A stretch of 64,000 bases of DNA. Origin: an uncultured Bacilli bacterium. GTDB lineage: Bacteria; Bacillota_I; Bacilli_A; RF39; UBA660. Below the pieces are notes generated by a model. The model ran no database searches, was not told where the DNA came from, and saw nothing but the letters and a program-made list of their open reading frames with translations. The stretch lies in assembly GCA_934098705.1 (NCBI GenBank), contig CAKOPC010000004.1:1-64000 (forward strand), in the 5' to 3' direction. The position numbers and the translations under genes were made by a program. Of this stretch, positions 24,505 through 33,103 are shown piece by piece; position 1 is the stretch's first letter; each line of letters opens with the position of its first letter.

Positions 24505-25302
24505 CTATAAAATATTTATAAATAACATATATGTAATTACGACAAATATGAAACTATCTAATCTATCTAAAATACCACCATGTCCTGGAATTAAGTTTGA
24601 AAAATCTTTGACTTTATAATTTCTTTTTATGCTTGAAAAGAATAAGTCTCCAATTTGTCCCACGATACTTAAAAGTAAAGTGATTAATGTTACATAAATT
24701 AAGTTGGCAGATGGGTTAATGACTGTTAAATAAAATGTGCTAGCAATAATTGTTCCAAGTAAACTACCAAATACGAATCCTTCGATTGTTTTATTTGGTG
24801 ATATTTTCTCGCACAACTTATGTTGCCCTATTAACATGCCAGATACTAAAGCAAAGGTATCGGTAAATATTGTTATCAATAGTAAATAGATAAAATACGT
24901 TAGTTCAGTATTTCTTATAATACAAAATAAATTAAATACAACTCCTAAAAAAATAGTTCCGCCTAATATGAAAAGGGCATCATTGATATTGTATTTGCTG
25001 TTGTCGTTTATAAATACGATTGGCAAAAAATAGATTGCAAAAATAAGTGTTATAACTTTGTAATCTATAATGTATTGCATTACATTAGTATTTCCAAAAT
25101 ATATCAAAATGATAAGTGCTATATATGAAAATACTTTAAGCAATATAGGAACATCTTTGTCCTCTTTTCTTACTTTGAATAATTCATATAAGGAACAACA
25201 TCCTAAAATTATTGCAAAAATTTTAAATGGCATGCCGCCTATTATTAATATTGGTAGTGCTATAGCAATCATAACGATTGCACTAATAATTCTAACTTTC
25301 AT
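24505..25302 (-). CDS. cdsA: Phosphatidate cytidylyltransferase, 265 aa
   Basis: Polytopic protein with the family signature SSIKRNYKVKDFSNLIPGHG followed by GILDRLDSF. Makes CDP-diacylglycerol from phosphatidate and CTP, the branch point of phospholipid synthesis. The ATG at 25302 follows AGGATG and fits family starts; an upstream extension to 25338 does not. First gene of cdsA-rseP. Confidence 0.96.
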   Translation of the reverse strand: MKVRIISAIVMIAIALPILIIGGMPFKIFAIILGCCSLYELFKVRKEDKDVPILLKVFSYIALIILIYFGNTNVMQYIIDYKVITLIFAIYFLPIVFINDNSKYNINDALFILGGTIFLGVVFNLFCIIRNTELTYFIYLLLITIFTDTFALVSGMLIGQHKLCEKISPNKTIEGFVFGSLLGTIIASTFYLTVINPSANLIYVTLITLLLSIVGQIGDLFFSSIKRNYKVKDFSNLIPGHGGILDRLDSFIFVVITYMLFINIL

Positions 25303-25402
25303 AAAAACACATCCTAACAGTTTAATTATATCACGCATCTTGTAAAAATGTAAACTTATAATTTTATTATTTGTAAAGTGTTTTGTGGTTTGCGGTTTGT
25401 TA

Positions 25403-25560
25403 TTTATTGGTAGATTAGGCTACCAGAATAATTTTATGAGTAAATCAGGCAAAATATTATGGTTAGAGGCGTTTTGTGAGAAGTGCTGCTTGATTAATTA
25501 GCTAAGGATGAAATAATAATTTTGATTTTGTTTCATCTGGCGAATTTAACATTGTTGTAA
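25403..25560. other. Structured, GC-richer intergenic stretch; possible ncRNA or gene remnant
   Basis: Between cdsA and the ribbon-helix-helix gene, this stretch is richer in G and C than the spacers around it and holds small inverted repeats: GGTAG/CTACC (near 25411-25426) and GATGAAA/TTTCATC (25507-25537). The only frames are about 20 codons long. No known RNA family recognised. Confidence 0.3.
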
Positions 25561-25568
25561 TAAAAAAA

Positions 25569-25590
25569 GCAAGGAATTATTTTTCCTTGC
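25569..25590 (-). terminator. Terminator of the ribbon-helix-helix gene
   Basis: GCAAGGAA with TTCCTTGC, 6-nt loop, then a run of seven T on the minus strand; overlaps the stop codon. Confidence 0.85.
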
Positions 25591-25747
25591 GTAAACAATG
25601 TTCTATCATACTAATGACAACATTGTTAAATGAGGTATTGTTAGCTATTGAAATTTTTTCAATTTCCTTTACTAAATCTTCTTTTATGTATAAAGATTTG
25701 TATACAGATGCTTCTTTACCTCTGGTTTTTTTGATAACAAATTTCAT
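25577..25747 (-). CDS. Small ribbon-helix-helix type protein, 56 aa
   Basis: Basic strand at the start (MKFVIKKTRGKEASVYKSLY), then a helix with EDLVKEIEKISIANNTSFNN and a second helix VVISMIEHCLRKE. This is the strand-helix-helix pattern of Arc/CopG-like DNA binders. GAGGAGTGAT fixes the start at 25747. No toxin gene is adjacent, so an antitoxin role has no support here; a stand-alone regulator is as likely. Confidence 0.7.
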   Translation of the reverse strand: MKFVIKKTRGKEASVYKSLYIKEDLVKEIEKISIANNTSFNNVVISMIEHCLRKEK

Positions 25748-25762
25748 AAAATCACTCCTCAC

Positions 25763-26104
25763 AATTTATTTTATTATATTTATGCAATATATGATATATC
25801 AAAAAAATCTAATACATTATTATGATAGCCAAAAATTAAAAAAATATTCGTGTTTTTGGCAAAAAAAATAAAAAAATTCCTACTTATAATTTTTATAGTA
25901 AGAATTTCTCTTTTAGTAATAGTATTTGAAATATTTTGTTTATTAGATTTTGTTTCTATTAGTAATTTTGATTGTTAATAGAGTCTATATTTTAAAATAC
26001 ATAGTTAATTAAGTAATCATTTATAGCTCATAAATTTTTTATGGTGCATTTTAAAACATTATTGCAAAATAAAAACCTTGATATACAAGGAATATTTCGT
26101 ACAA
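25763..26104. other. Intergenic region with an isolated terminator
   Basis: No gene found. A terminator-like hairpin (ATTCCTACT at 25876-25884 with AGTAAGAAT at 25897-25905, T-run on the minus strand) has no gene in front of it: the next element upstream is the tRNA operon, which has its own terminator at 26076. A short untranslated RNA of about 170 nt, or leftover read-through control, is possible. Confidence 0.35.
26076..26090 (-). terminator. Terminator of the tRNA operon
   Basis: CCTTG with CAAGG around TATAT, then TTTTTATTTT on the minus strand, 15 bases after tRNA-Phe. Confidence 0.75.
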
Positions 26105-26180
<76 letters not shown>

Positions 26181-26183
26181 AAA

Positions 26184-26259
26184 TGGCGGTTCTGATGGGA
26201 CTCGAACCCACGGTCTACTGCGTGACAGGCAGTCGTGATAACCACTACACCACAGAACC
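26184..26259 (-). tRNA. tRNA-Asp (GTC)
   Basis: 76 nt, anticodon loop CTGTCAC, acceptor GGTTCTG/CAGAACC, discriminator G, encoded CCA. Confidence 0.97.
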
Positions 26260-26262
26260 ATT

Positions 26263-26339
26263 TGGTTGCGGGAATAGGATTTGAACCTATAACCTTTGGG
26301 TTATGAGCCCAACGAGCTACCGGATTGCTCTATCCCGCG
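26263..26339 (-). tRNA. Initiator tRNA-fMet (CAT)
   Basis: 77 nt, starts CGCGGGA with a mismatched first acceptor pair (C-A) and GGG/CCC pairs beside the CTCATAA loop, the initiator hallmarks. Encoded CCA. Confidence 0.96.
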
Positions 26340-26355
26340 ATATAAAATTTAAACA

Positions 26356-26446
26356 TGGCGGAGGAAAAGGGATTCGAACCCCTGCGCCGTCGCCGACCTC
26401 CTGGTTTTCAAGACCAGTCCCTTCAACCAGACTTGGGTATTCCTCC
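26356..26446 (-). tRNA. tRNA-Ser (TGA)
   Basis: 91-nt class II tRNA with long variable arm; anticodon loop CTTGAAA; encoded CCA. Confidence 0.96.
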
Positions 26447-26455
26447 TTCTATATT

Positions 26456-26544
26456 TGGTGCCTAAGGCCGGACTTGAACCGGCACGTGGGATTAACCACG
26501 CAGGATTTTAAGTCCTGTGCGTCTACCTATTCCGCCACTCAGGC
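26456..26544 (-). tRNA. tRNA-Leu (TAA)
   Basis: 89-nt class II tRNA; anticodon loop CTTAAAA; acceptor GCCTGAG; encoded CCA. Confidence 0.96.
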
Positions 26545-26552
26545 AAAAAAAA

Positions 26553-26628
26553 TGGTGTCCCGCTGGAGATTCGAACTCCAGACCCTTTGATTAAAAGTCA
26601 AATGCTCTACCGACTGAGCTAGCGGAAC
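26553..26628 (-). tRNA. tRNA-Lys (TTT)
   Basis: 76 nt, anticodon loop CTTTTAA, encoded CCA. The first acceptor pair is G-C and the second T-A/G-C stretch is regular. Confidence 0.96.
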
Positions 26629-26648
26629 GTAAATATTTAATATAAAAT

Positions 26649-26723
26649 TGGCTGCCTCGGCTAGATTCGAACTAGCGCATGCAAGAGTCAAAGTCTTGTG
26701 CCTTACCACTTGGCTACGAGGCA
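26649..26723 (-). tRNA. tRNA-Gln (TTG)
   Basis: 75 nt, anticodon loop CTTTGAC, acceptor TGCCTCG/CGAGGCA, discriminator G, encoded CCA. A second Gln tRNA (CTG) is next to gltX. Confidence 0.96.
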
Positions 26724-26730
26724 ATCTAAG

Positions 26731-26814
26731 TGGTGGAGGAACATGGATTTGAACCATGGAACCGTTAGGAACAGATTTACAGTCTGCCGCGTTTGACCAC
26801 TTCGCTATTCCTCC
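26731..26814 (-). tRNA. tRNA-Tyr (GTA)
   Basis: 84-nt class II tRNA, anticodon loop CTGTAAA, encoded CCA. Confidence 0.96.
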
Positions 26815-26820
26815 AATAAA

Positions 26821-26896
<76 letters not shown>

Positions 26897-26903
26897 AAAT
26901 AAA

Positions 26904-26980
26904 TGGTGGGCGATGAGAGACTCGAACTCCCGACCCCCTGCTTGTAAGGCAGATGCTCTAACCAACTGAGCTAATCGCCC
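26904..26980 (-). tRNA. tRNA-Val (TAC)
   Basis: 77 nt, anticodon loop CTTACAA, acceptor GGGCGAT, encoded CCA. First gene of the operon, 26 bases after the -10 element. Confidence 0.96.
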
Positions 26981-27006
26981 ATATAAACATTTACCGGACA
27001 CTTACA

Positions 27007-27035
27007 AATATAATATATTATGAAAAAAAAGTCAA
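27007..27035 (-). promoter_or_regulatory. Promoter of the ten-tRNA operon
   Basis: TTGACT (27030-27035), 17-nt spacer, TATATT (27007-27012) on the minus strand. Confidence 0.7.
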
Positions 27036-27044
27036 TAAGAAAAT

Positions 27045-27404
27045 TTAATTTTTTTCATTTTTTTTAATTTTTTCCTCTTTTATCCATCTATTTAAACTGT
27101 TTTTTAATATTTCAAATCCACTGCCAACCTCTTTAATTGGATTATTACTTACCTTTTCCACTTTATAACTTAAATTTTTTATACTCAAATTAACCCTACA
27201 TTTTTCTTCATCAACACTAACCACCCTTGCCTTTATAGTATCCCCATTATTCACATAATCTTTTATATTTTTTACATAATTATTTGAAATTTGCGAAATA
27301 TGTATCATTCCCTTATAATAATCATCCAAATCAACAAATGCCCCATATTTTTCAATACCACAAATATTTCCAGTAATAATTTCATTTTCTTTATATTTTG
27401 CCAT
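27045..27404 (-). CDS. S1-domain RNA-binding protein (YugI/CvfD-like), 119 aa
   Basis: An S1 domain fills residues 1-75: VITGNICGIEKYGAFVDLDD-type start (here EIITGNICGIEKYGAFVDLD), GMIHISQIS and VVSVDEEKCRVNLSIKNL. A short helical, Lys-rich tail follows. This is the size and layout of the general-stress S1 protein YugI/GSP13 (CvfD), which associates with ribosomes. The ATG at 27404 follows TTGGTGG. It sits between the tRNA operon promoter and the nfu gene. Confidence 0.88.
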   Translation of the reverse strand: MAKYKENEIITGNICGIEKYGAFVDLDDYYKGMIHISQISNNYVKNIKDYVNNGDTIKARVVSVDEEKCRVNLSIKNLSYKVEKVSNNPIKEVGSGFEILKNSLNRWIKEEKIKKNEKN

Positions 27405-27487
27405 TTTTACCACCAATTACATTATACACTCTTTTTTTTATGTAGACAAATCAAATATAAAAATATATAATTATATTGGTGATTTAT

Positions 27488-27718
27488 ATGGAAGAAGAAG
27501 TTATAAAAATAATTGATGATTTACGCCCTTTCTTAATGAATGATGGTGGCAATATCGAATTTGTTAAATTAGAAGATAATATTGTATATATTAGGTTACA
27601 AGGCACATGCTTATATTGTAACATGCAAGACTTTACAATCAAAGATGGAATTGAACGTATTATAAAGGAACAAATTCCAAATATCAAAGAAGTAAAGTTA
27701 TATGAAGAGATAATATAA
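27488..27718 (+). CDS. nfu: NifU C-terminal domain Fe-S scaffold (YutI-like), 76 aa
   Basis: The whole protein is one NifU-like domain: LRPFLMNDGGNIEFVKLEDN and GTCLYCNMQDFTIKDGIE with the CxxC pair that binds an Fe-S cluster. Such proteins carry clusters to targets, working with Suf; sufB is at 54692. In Bacillus the homologue is yutI, near yutH and yutD, genes that follow here too. TTGGTGAT precedes the ATG at 27488. Confidence 0.93.
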   Translation: MEEEVIKIIDDLRPFLMNDGGNIEFVKLEDNIVYIRLQGTCLYCNMQDFTIKDGIERIIKEQIPNIKEVKLYEEII

Positions 27719-28201
27719 ATTGAAAATTATTTATATATCTCTTTTTTATTTAGTTATATGGTATATGCTATAGGTCATATGTTATATGTTATATGTTATA
27801 TGTTATACATTATATGTTATATGTTATACATTATATGTTATATGTTATACATTATATGTTATATGTTATATGTTATACATTATATGTTATATGTTATACA
27901 TTATATGTTATATGTTATATGTTATACATTATATGTTATATATTTCTATTTAACTATATTTTACGTTTCATACTTTTATTTACATTACATATATATTTAC
28001 ACTACATTGTATTCATATGATTTTACTTTATATTCATATCATATATTTCATATATCGCTATAATGCATTCATGCATTGTTACTGTATTTGCATTTTTATA
28101 TTTTCTTTATGCTGTTTGGCACCTGTTGCTTTGCACATATAGTTTTTATATTTTTATGTATTTTTTTTTACAATTTTACATAGAAATCCTCCCTATTTTT
28201 C
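27719..28201. other. Intergenic region with tandem repeats
   Basis: About 480 bases between two convergent genes. It holds the 7-bp repeat array (27781-27941) and then T-rich DNA. Frames of 68-101 codons can be read through it but lack ribosome sites and are repeat artefacts; I see no real gene. Confidence 0.6.
27781..27941. repeat. Tandem array of 23 heptamers
   Basis: Twenty-three exact 7-bp units of only three kinds, GTTATAT, GTTATAC and ATTATAT, with no interruption. They form higher-order blocks of 21 bp (one of each) and 28 bp (an extra GTTATAT). Further degenerate units flank it. It is in a convergent intergenic gap after nfu. Copy number is likely to vary between strains. Confidence 0.9.
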
Positions 28202-29128
28202 TTATATTTTTTCTTCCTTTATCCAATCTATTTCTGGTATATTATTATTTTCAAAAAATTCAAAAATAACTTGTAACAAATATATATAGTTTTTGTTTTT
28301 TGCTATTATTTCATTTATTGCCTTATCATTTGTGTTCTCTTTTTCATATATTATATCTTCATATGCATCAAAGTAATTCGATGGAAACAATGTTCTTGCG
28401 ATGAATTTAACAATGTTATTTTTATTTTTGGGTACTGATTCTAAATATTTAATGATTGTTTCATTAGTATAATTTTCCTCATATATATATGATTTTATAT
28501 ATTCGGCAACATCTCTTTCTTTATAATCAATAACAAAATTAGTTGGCTTTACAAATTCTAACAAATCCATTTTACAATTCACTCTTTTGTGACTCACATA
28601 TTTCACATCACTGCTTGATGCCTCATTATTCAAATTGTAGAAACTTATTGCATTTTCCCATATTCCAATATAATAATTTATGGAGTATTGAATATTTGGA
28701 TATTTTTCCATAATTTGGTAAAATTGATATTCAATATAATCGATTTTTTGAGACCAGTAATATTCCCAATATGACTTGTCTATTTTCTTGTATTGATTAT
28801 TTTCCACAGTGTAATTAAAATTTATGACGTCTTTATAGGTAATTATTCTATTTTTTATTCTTGGCATTATCATTAATATATAGTAGTTATTTTCAAAAGA
28901 AAAAATTTCTTTATTTTCATTTGTTGGTATGATTTTAAACAGTGGAAATCCGTCATTAATCATTTTTTCACTCAAAAGATATATGTCATTAATTTCTTCA
29001 ATATTTCTTGTATATCTTTCAATGATAAAGTTATTGTTATTATATGAAAAATAATAAGTATCTCCTATTTTACTTATTTTATCATTTGATATGTTAATGT
29101 TAAAAAAAAATAAAAGTGCATTTTTCAT
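28202..29128 (-). CDS. Spore coat-associated protein, YutH/CotS-like kinase fold, 308 aa
   Basis: Diverged member of the CotS/YutH family. Seen: a beta-rich start, FEFIERYT-like N-lobe strands, the block NCKMDLLEFVKPTNFVIDYK followed by ERDVAEYIKSYI in the place of the kinase catalytic loop, and RTLFPSNYFDAYEDI near the end, a CotS-family feature. Catalytic Asp/Asn are not clearly present. YutH lies next to yutI and yutD in Bacillus, the same neighbourhood as here, which strengthens the call. AGGTAATTT precedes the ATG. Confidence 0.6.
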   Translation of the reverse strand: MKNALLFFFNINISNDKISKIGDTYYFSYNNNNFIIERYTRNIEEINDIYLLSEKMINDGFPLFKIIPTNENKEIFSFENNYYILMIMPRIKNRIITYKDVINFNYTVENNQYKKIDKSYWEYYWSQKIDYIEYQFYQIMEKYPNIQYSINYYIGIWENAISFYNLNNEASSSDVKYVSHKRVNCKMDLLEFVKPTNFVIDYKERDVAEYIKSYIYEENYTNETIIKYLESVPKNKNNIVKFIARTLFPSNYFDAYEDIIYEKENTNDKAINEIIAKNKNYIYLLQVIFEFFENNNIPEIDWIKEEKI

Positions 29129-29384
29129 ATAAATTACCTATCTTTCACTTAATTTTATGATTTTATCCTTGATATATGAAATTTTGTTTTATTTATTTTT
29201 GTCTATATTTTTCAAGTTTTTTAAAATTTTTGCTATCCAGATTATATCCTTACTGTTAAATGCTTATAAAATACTTATTTTCTTTTTTGTTATGATACAC
29301 AAAATACAATTTGTTATTACATGCAAAATACAAAATGAATAAATTGTTATTATAAAAATTACTAAAAAATAAATTAATACGTAA
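29129..29384. other. Intergenic region, nothing seen
   Basis: AT-rich spacer upstream of the YutH-like gene; only its ribosome site and probable promoter area. No RNA or repeat recognised. Confidence 0.5.
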
Positions 29385-29417
29385 AAAATGCAAGTATTAA
29401 TCTTATCCTTGCATTTT
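29385..29417 (-). terminator. Terminator of the 347-aa gene unit
   Basis: AAAATGCAAG with CTTGCATTTT, 13-nt loop, followed by T on the minus strand, 21 bases after the stop. Confidence 0.8.
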
Positions 29418-29437
29418 ATCTTTTTCTTTATTAATAA

Positions 29438-30481
29438 TTATCTAGTGAAACTTGATACTTCATCTTCAGTTTCTCTAAATTTTGCAAATATATTTTCAAC
29501 AGATGTTGGCTTTTTTGCAACTTCTGGCTCGCCACGTAATTCTTTTGGAATACGTGCTAACATTTCTGCATATTTTGTTTTACTTGCTTCTTCTTCTGCC
29601 TTTTCTTTTGCTTCTCTTTCTACTCTTTCTTGTTCTCTTCTTATTTCTGCTTCTTTCATTGCTTTAGCATAGGCATCAAGTTGTGTTGCTTGTTTTGCAG
29701 CATTTGCGACAACGTCTGCACTTTCTTTTTTCTTACTTAAGATAATTTCTTTTTTCGCTTCATTTGCTGTCATTTTTTCTTGAATTTCTCTTAATTTTTG
29801 CTCTAAATCAACATGTTCTCTGTCATTTTCTTCTATCTGTACATCAAACTCTTCAACTTTTGATATTCCTTGTTTATAAACTGTATAAGCATATGTACCT
29901 GCTTCAGTTTTCTTAAATGCTTCTTTTAATTTTTCTAGTGGATCCATTTTTTCATATAATCTATCATAGTCATATCTTGAATCTTTTGCTTTTTCTCCAT
30001 ATAGAGCTGCTGTTATAGAGTTAAATGTTTGTGAATATGGTTCTCTTTTTTCTTCTTTTGACATTTCGTTAGTAACGTTATTAATATTACTTGTCATATT
30101 ATTACTAATATTAGTGTTACTACTAGTGTTATTTACTGGCTCTTCTATTTCAAAAGAGTATCTATGTGGTTCCATATTTGGTTTTACTTCTTCCACTTTT
30201 TCTTCTTGTTTTTCTTCTTCTTGTGGAACCATAGTTACTTTAGGAATTTCATTTATTTGTGGTGTTGGTTGCATCATTTGTTCAACATTATTAACAGGTG
30301 CTTGAGTACTCATAATGGCTTCTTTTCTTATTTCTTTTATAGTTTCTTCAACCTGAGCACTTTTTGCCTTTATTTTTTTTACAGTACTGCCAGCAACTTC
30401 TACTCCTTCTTTTCCATCAAAAACATTGGTAAATATTACGAATGTCATTCCTTCGCTTCCATAAACTATTTCATGTCTCAT
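29438..30481 (-). CDS. Hypothetical coiled-coil protein, 347 aa
   Basis: N-terminal domain of about 45 residues (MRHEIVYGSEGMTFVIFTNV, globular). Then a disordered Pro/Glu/Asn-rich linker of about 130 residues, and a charged coiled-coil from about 215 to 310. No membrane span or signal peptide. No family recognised. It follows the DUF1292 gene by 16 bases with GAGGAGG before the ATG. The make-up resembles a cytoplasmic scaffold or cell-division/coat morphogenetic protein, but that is a guess. Confidence 0.72.
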   Translation of the reverse strand: MRHEIVYGSEGMTFVIFTNVFDGKEGVEVAGSTVKKIKAKSAQVEETIKEIRKEAIMSTQAPVNNVEQMMQPTPQINEIPKVTMVPQEEEKQEEKVEEVKPNMEPHRYSFEIEEPVNNTSSNTNISNNMTSNINNVTNEMSKEEKREPYSQTFNSITAALYGEKAKDSRYDYDRLYEKMDPLEKLKEAFKKTEAGTYAYTVYKQGISKVEEFDVQIEENDREHVDLEQKLREIQEKMTANEAKKEIILSKKKESADVVANAAKQATQLDAYAKAMKEAEIRREQERVEREAKEKAEEEASKTKYAEMLARIPKELRGEPEVAKKPTSVENIFAKFRETEDEVSSFTR

Positions 30482-30497
30482 AAATATTTCCTCCTCG

Positions 30498-30764
30498 TTA
30501 CATTTCTTTCTTAATAAGTGTTCTTAAAACTGCTTTTATTTTTTCCCACTCATCATCACCAGAAACTCCTAAAAATTTATAATTTTCTCCCTCTTTTTTT
30601 ACTTCTGTAACATATATTGTCATATTTTTACTTTCATCTATTTCATTTTTTGTATATACAAGGTATTGTTTTTTTGTATCACTAAATTCAAAAGAAATAA
30701 CTTCTTCTACTTGTTCTTTTGTTCCATCCGCTTTATTTATTGTTATTATTCTTTTTTCGTTCAT
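30498..30764 (-). CDS. DUF1292 family protein, 88 aa
   Basis: Short acidic protein with the DUF1292 pattern: V-I-S-F-E-F-x-D-T-K-K-Q-Y-L-V-Y-T, then I-Y-V-T-E-V and EWEKIKAVLRTLI. Conserved in Firmicutes (YrzB type), function unknown. TAGGAGG precedes the ATG. Leads the unit with the coiled-coil gene. Confidence 0.88.
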   Translation of the reverse strand: MNEKRIITINKADGTKEQVEEVISFEFSDTKKQYLVYTKNEIDESKNMTIYVTEVKKEGENYKFLGVSGDDEWEKIKAVLRTLIKKEM

Positions 30765-30845
30765 AAATTCATATCCTCCTAATATTCTATATAATTTATA
30801 ATATCACACCAAAATAAAAAATACAATAATTTTAGTGTATTTTTA

Positions 30846-31121
30846 TTACATTTTTTTCAAAAGAAACCACTTACAACCGTAAGAACAGTAGTTTTTTAGA
30901 TAGTTGTCAAGGTTTTTTATATCGTTCATTTCTTTACAATTTTTATTGTTACTGTCATAAAATCCTTTAAATCGTATTTTGCCATAGGAAAAGTCTCCAA
31001 ATATATAATCAAATGGCATAAAATAATCTGTTATAGTATCTTTTACAAGTGATTCTTCAAAAGCTTTAAAGGGATCTTCTTGAAGTGTGTATTCTTTGTT
31101 ATTTATTATAATATTTCTCAT
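30846..31121 (-). CDS. yutD: YutD family protein, 91 aa
   Basis: Matches YutD (DUF1027): IIINNKEYTLQEDPFKAFEE, then DYFMPFDYIFGDFSYGKIRF and KGF, and the Cys-rich end NYCSYGCKWFLLKK. Function unknown. AGGTGAAAAC before the ATG at 31121 decides the start; a longer frame runs back into yunB. In Bacillus it belongs to the same region as yutH, yutI and yunB. Confidence 0.9.
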   Translation of the reverse strand: MRNIIINNKEYTLQEDPFKAFEESLVKDTITDYFMPFDYIFGDFSYGKIRFKGFYDSNNKNCKEMNDIKNLDNYLKNYCSYGCKWFLLKKM

Positions 31122-31158
31122 GTTTTCACCTAATACGATTATATTATAAGTTTTTAAT

Positions 31159-31872
31159 TTATTCAAGTGGTAGTGAGTACTCATTCGAATTTTTTTCTAT
31201 TCCATAACCATAGTATGACGGGATTTTACCGTTTATCAATTTGTAAGATATTGGTATATCATTGGTTATTATTATGTTTTTGGAAATTACTGGCAGTATT
31301 ATTTTTGCTCGTACTTCGATATTTACACTTATTTCTATCAGGCAATTATTTATTCCATATGGTTTAAGGGATGTATTGACGTTTGTTAATACTGAAGAAA
31401 TCAATTTTAATTTCATTGGTATTTTGGGTCCTAGGTTATTAAAAATCGGGTTATCTGTTGCTATTCCTATTGGTATTTTTAACAAAACTTTATCTTCCAT
31501 ATTTTTAAGATTGGTTTGAATATTGTCTGTTACTTTATCTAGAAATTCGTTTACAATTAAAACGTTGTAATCTAGCATTTCTATTTCGTTTTGTTTATTT
31601 TTAGTAATGGTATAAAGGTTTTCTAGGGTAAGTTTATCAAAGACATCTTTTGGGGATGAATTATTTATAATTTCGGTTATCAATCTTTCACTTTCAGCCT
31701 CGGCATAATCTAAAATAATGTTTGTTATATTTATCATTATATTTTTTAGGGCAAAAAATAAAGTTATTATGACAAAAATTGTAATAAGTAGTATTACTTT
31801 CATTTTTGAAAAATAACTTTTTTTTGTTTTTAGTTTCATATATCTCATACTAAATTTTATTAAGATATTCAT
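31159..31872 (-). CDS. yunB: Sporulation protein YunB, 237 aa
   Basis: One transmembrane helix near residues 25-47, then an exported domain with the YunB features: I-L-D-Y-A-E-A-E-S-x-R-L-I-T-E-I-I-N, VLLKIPIGIATDNPIFNNLG and the following GPKIPMKLKLI. YunB is a sigma-E-controlled membrane protein needed for efficient sporulation. The exact start is uncertain: no good ribosome site is seen at 31872, and ATG codons at residues 9, 12 and 24 are alternatives. Confidence 0.88.
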   Translation of the reverse strand: MNILIKFSMRYMKLKTKKSYFSKMKVILLITIFVIITLFFALKNIMINITNIILDYAEAESERLITEIINNSSPKDVFDKLTLENLYTITKNKQNEIEMLDYNVLIVNEFLDKVTDNIQTNLKNMEDKVLLKIPIGIATDNPIFNNLGPKIPMKLKLISSVLTNVNTSLKPYGINNCLIEISVNIEVRAKIILPVISKNIIITNDIPISYKLINGKIPSYYGYGIEKNSNEYSLPLE

Positions 31873-31896
31873 TAAAATAGTATAAATACTTTGGCT

Positions 31897-32811
31897 TTAT
31901 ATTTTACCAAAGTATTTTAATAAGACGTATCCTCCAAGTGAAATAAGTAGTAAAATAATTATTATTATCAAAATTGTTTTACCTTTGCCACCTTTTTCAA
32001 TTTGCATAAATGATGTGTCATAATTTGTATCAGTTATTTGTTTTACTAACCTTTCTGTTTCTTTTAGTTCTTGTTTTGCTTTTTCATCATCATCTTCTGT
32101 TATTACTTCTTCTTTTACATACTCTTTTGTTTTTTCTTCATCTTTTTTTAAATCTATATTTTCTTTTTCTTCTTTGTTATTTTTATCGTCTTTTGTTTCA
32201 TTTTGTAAGTTTAATCTTTTATATATTGTCTTTATATATTTACTTTCTTCTTGTTCTTCATCAAGTGGTGCTTTATCATATATTTTACTTTCTTCTAAAT
32301 CTTTAAATAGGTCTTCTTTATCATCTGCTTCTTTTTCTTTTGTCATTTTAGGATAAATTTCATTTATTATTTTTTTATAGTCTTCTTCTTTTATATCACT
32401 ACTGCTTATTTTTTCAATATTTGCTAAATCTAGTTTAGTTAAAATATTGTATTCTGTATTTAAAAGACGTGTTTTTTCTTCATCTTCCTTTAATTCTTCT
32501 TTGGCTTTCTTTAGGATTTCATTAATGTCGTATATTCTTTTTTCCTCTTTTGGCAAGGTTTCTTGGACATCATCTGTTTCCTTTTCGCCTCCTATAATAT
32601 AGGAAAGTTCTTTCATTTTTTTATAATCTTCTCTTGTTTTTATGTCTTTTTCCTTAGCTAAGGGTATTTCAAAAACGTTTGATTTATCAATATCAATATA
32701 CCCTACGTCAATTCTATCGATATTTGTATCATCATACAATTTCTTATTTTTTTCTGTTCTTGATGTTACTTGATTTTCGTTATTTTCATATTTTTCCATT
32801 CTACTATTCAT
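31897..32811 (-). CDS. Tail-anchored acidic protein, 304 aa
   Basis: About 270 residues of highly charged, disordered or coiled sequence (runs of Lys, Glu, Asp), then one C-terminal transmembrane helix preceded by GGKGK and ended by LLKYFGKI. No signal peptide, so the bulk faces the cytoplasm. No family recognised. It is upstream of yunB by 24 bases and may be co-transcribed with it. Confidence 0.7.
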   Translation of the reverse strand: MNSRMEKYENNENQVTSRTEKNKKLYDDTNIDRIDVGYIDIDKSNVFEIPLAKEKDIKTREDYKKMKELSYIIGGEKETDDVQETLPKEEKRIYDINEILKKAKEELKEDEEKTRLLNTEYNILTKLDLANIEKISSSDIKEEDYKKIINEIYPKMTKEKEADDKEDLFKDLEESKIYDKAPLDEEQEESKYIKTIYKRLNLQNETKDDKNNKEEKENIDLKKDEEKTKEYVKEEVITEDDDEKAKQELKETERLVKQITDTNYDTSFMQIEKGGKGKTILIIIIILLLISLGGYVLLKYFGKI

Positions 32812-32907
32812 ACTATCACTATCTTTCTTTTTTAGTATAACATATTTTTTTAAAAAATAATAGTAATTTATTTTTGTTTTTGTTATAATGATTTCAGGAG
32901 GAAAATA

Positions 32908-33099
32908 ATGAAAGCAAAAGTTGTTGAAAATCTTTGCATTGGTTGTGGTGCTTGTGCTGCTTTAGTTCCTGATGAGTTTGAACTTAATGATAGCGGAGTT
33001 GCCTTTGCAAAAAATGAAACTGTAAAAGAAGATTTACAAGATGATGTAAAAACTGCTATGGAAAATTGTCCCACTGGAGCAATTAGTATAGAAGAATAG
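32908..33099 (+). CDS. fer: Ferredoxin, [4Fe-4S] type, 63 aa
   Basis: Cluster ligands in NLCIGCGACAALVPDEFELN and a C-terminal NCPTGAISIEE. One intact C-x2-C-x2-C plus distant C-P set means a single [4Fe-4S] cluster, as in Bacillus Fer. Low-potential electron carrier. CAGGAGG lies before the ATG and TATAAT at 32884-32889 just upstream, giving a very short leader. Confidence 0.93.
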   Translation: MKAKVVENLCIGCGACAALVPDEFELNDSGVAFAKNETVKEDLQDDVKTAMENCPTGAISIEE

Positions 33100-33103
33100 T
33101 CAT

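Noticed and set aside
25577..25747. Toxin-antitoxin pair
   Set aside because: Only the ribbon-helix-helix protein is present; no partner gene on either side.
27781..27941. CRISPR array
   Set aside because: Units are 7 bp with no spacers; no cas genes in the window.
27758..28063. Frames of 75 and 101 codons through the 7-bp repeats, giving MLYVICY-type repeats
   Set aside because: Blocks of 28 bp break the frame pattern, there is no ribosome site, and composition is that of the repeat.
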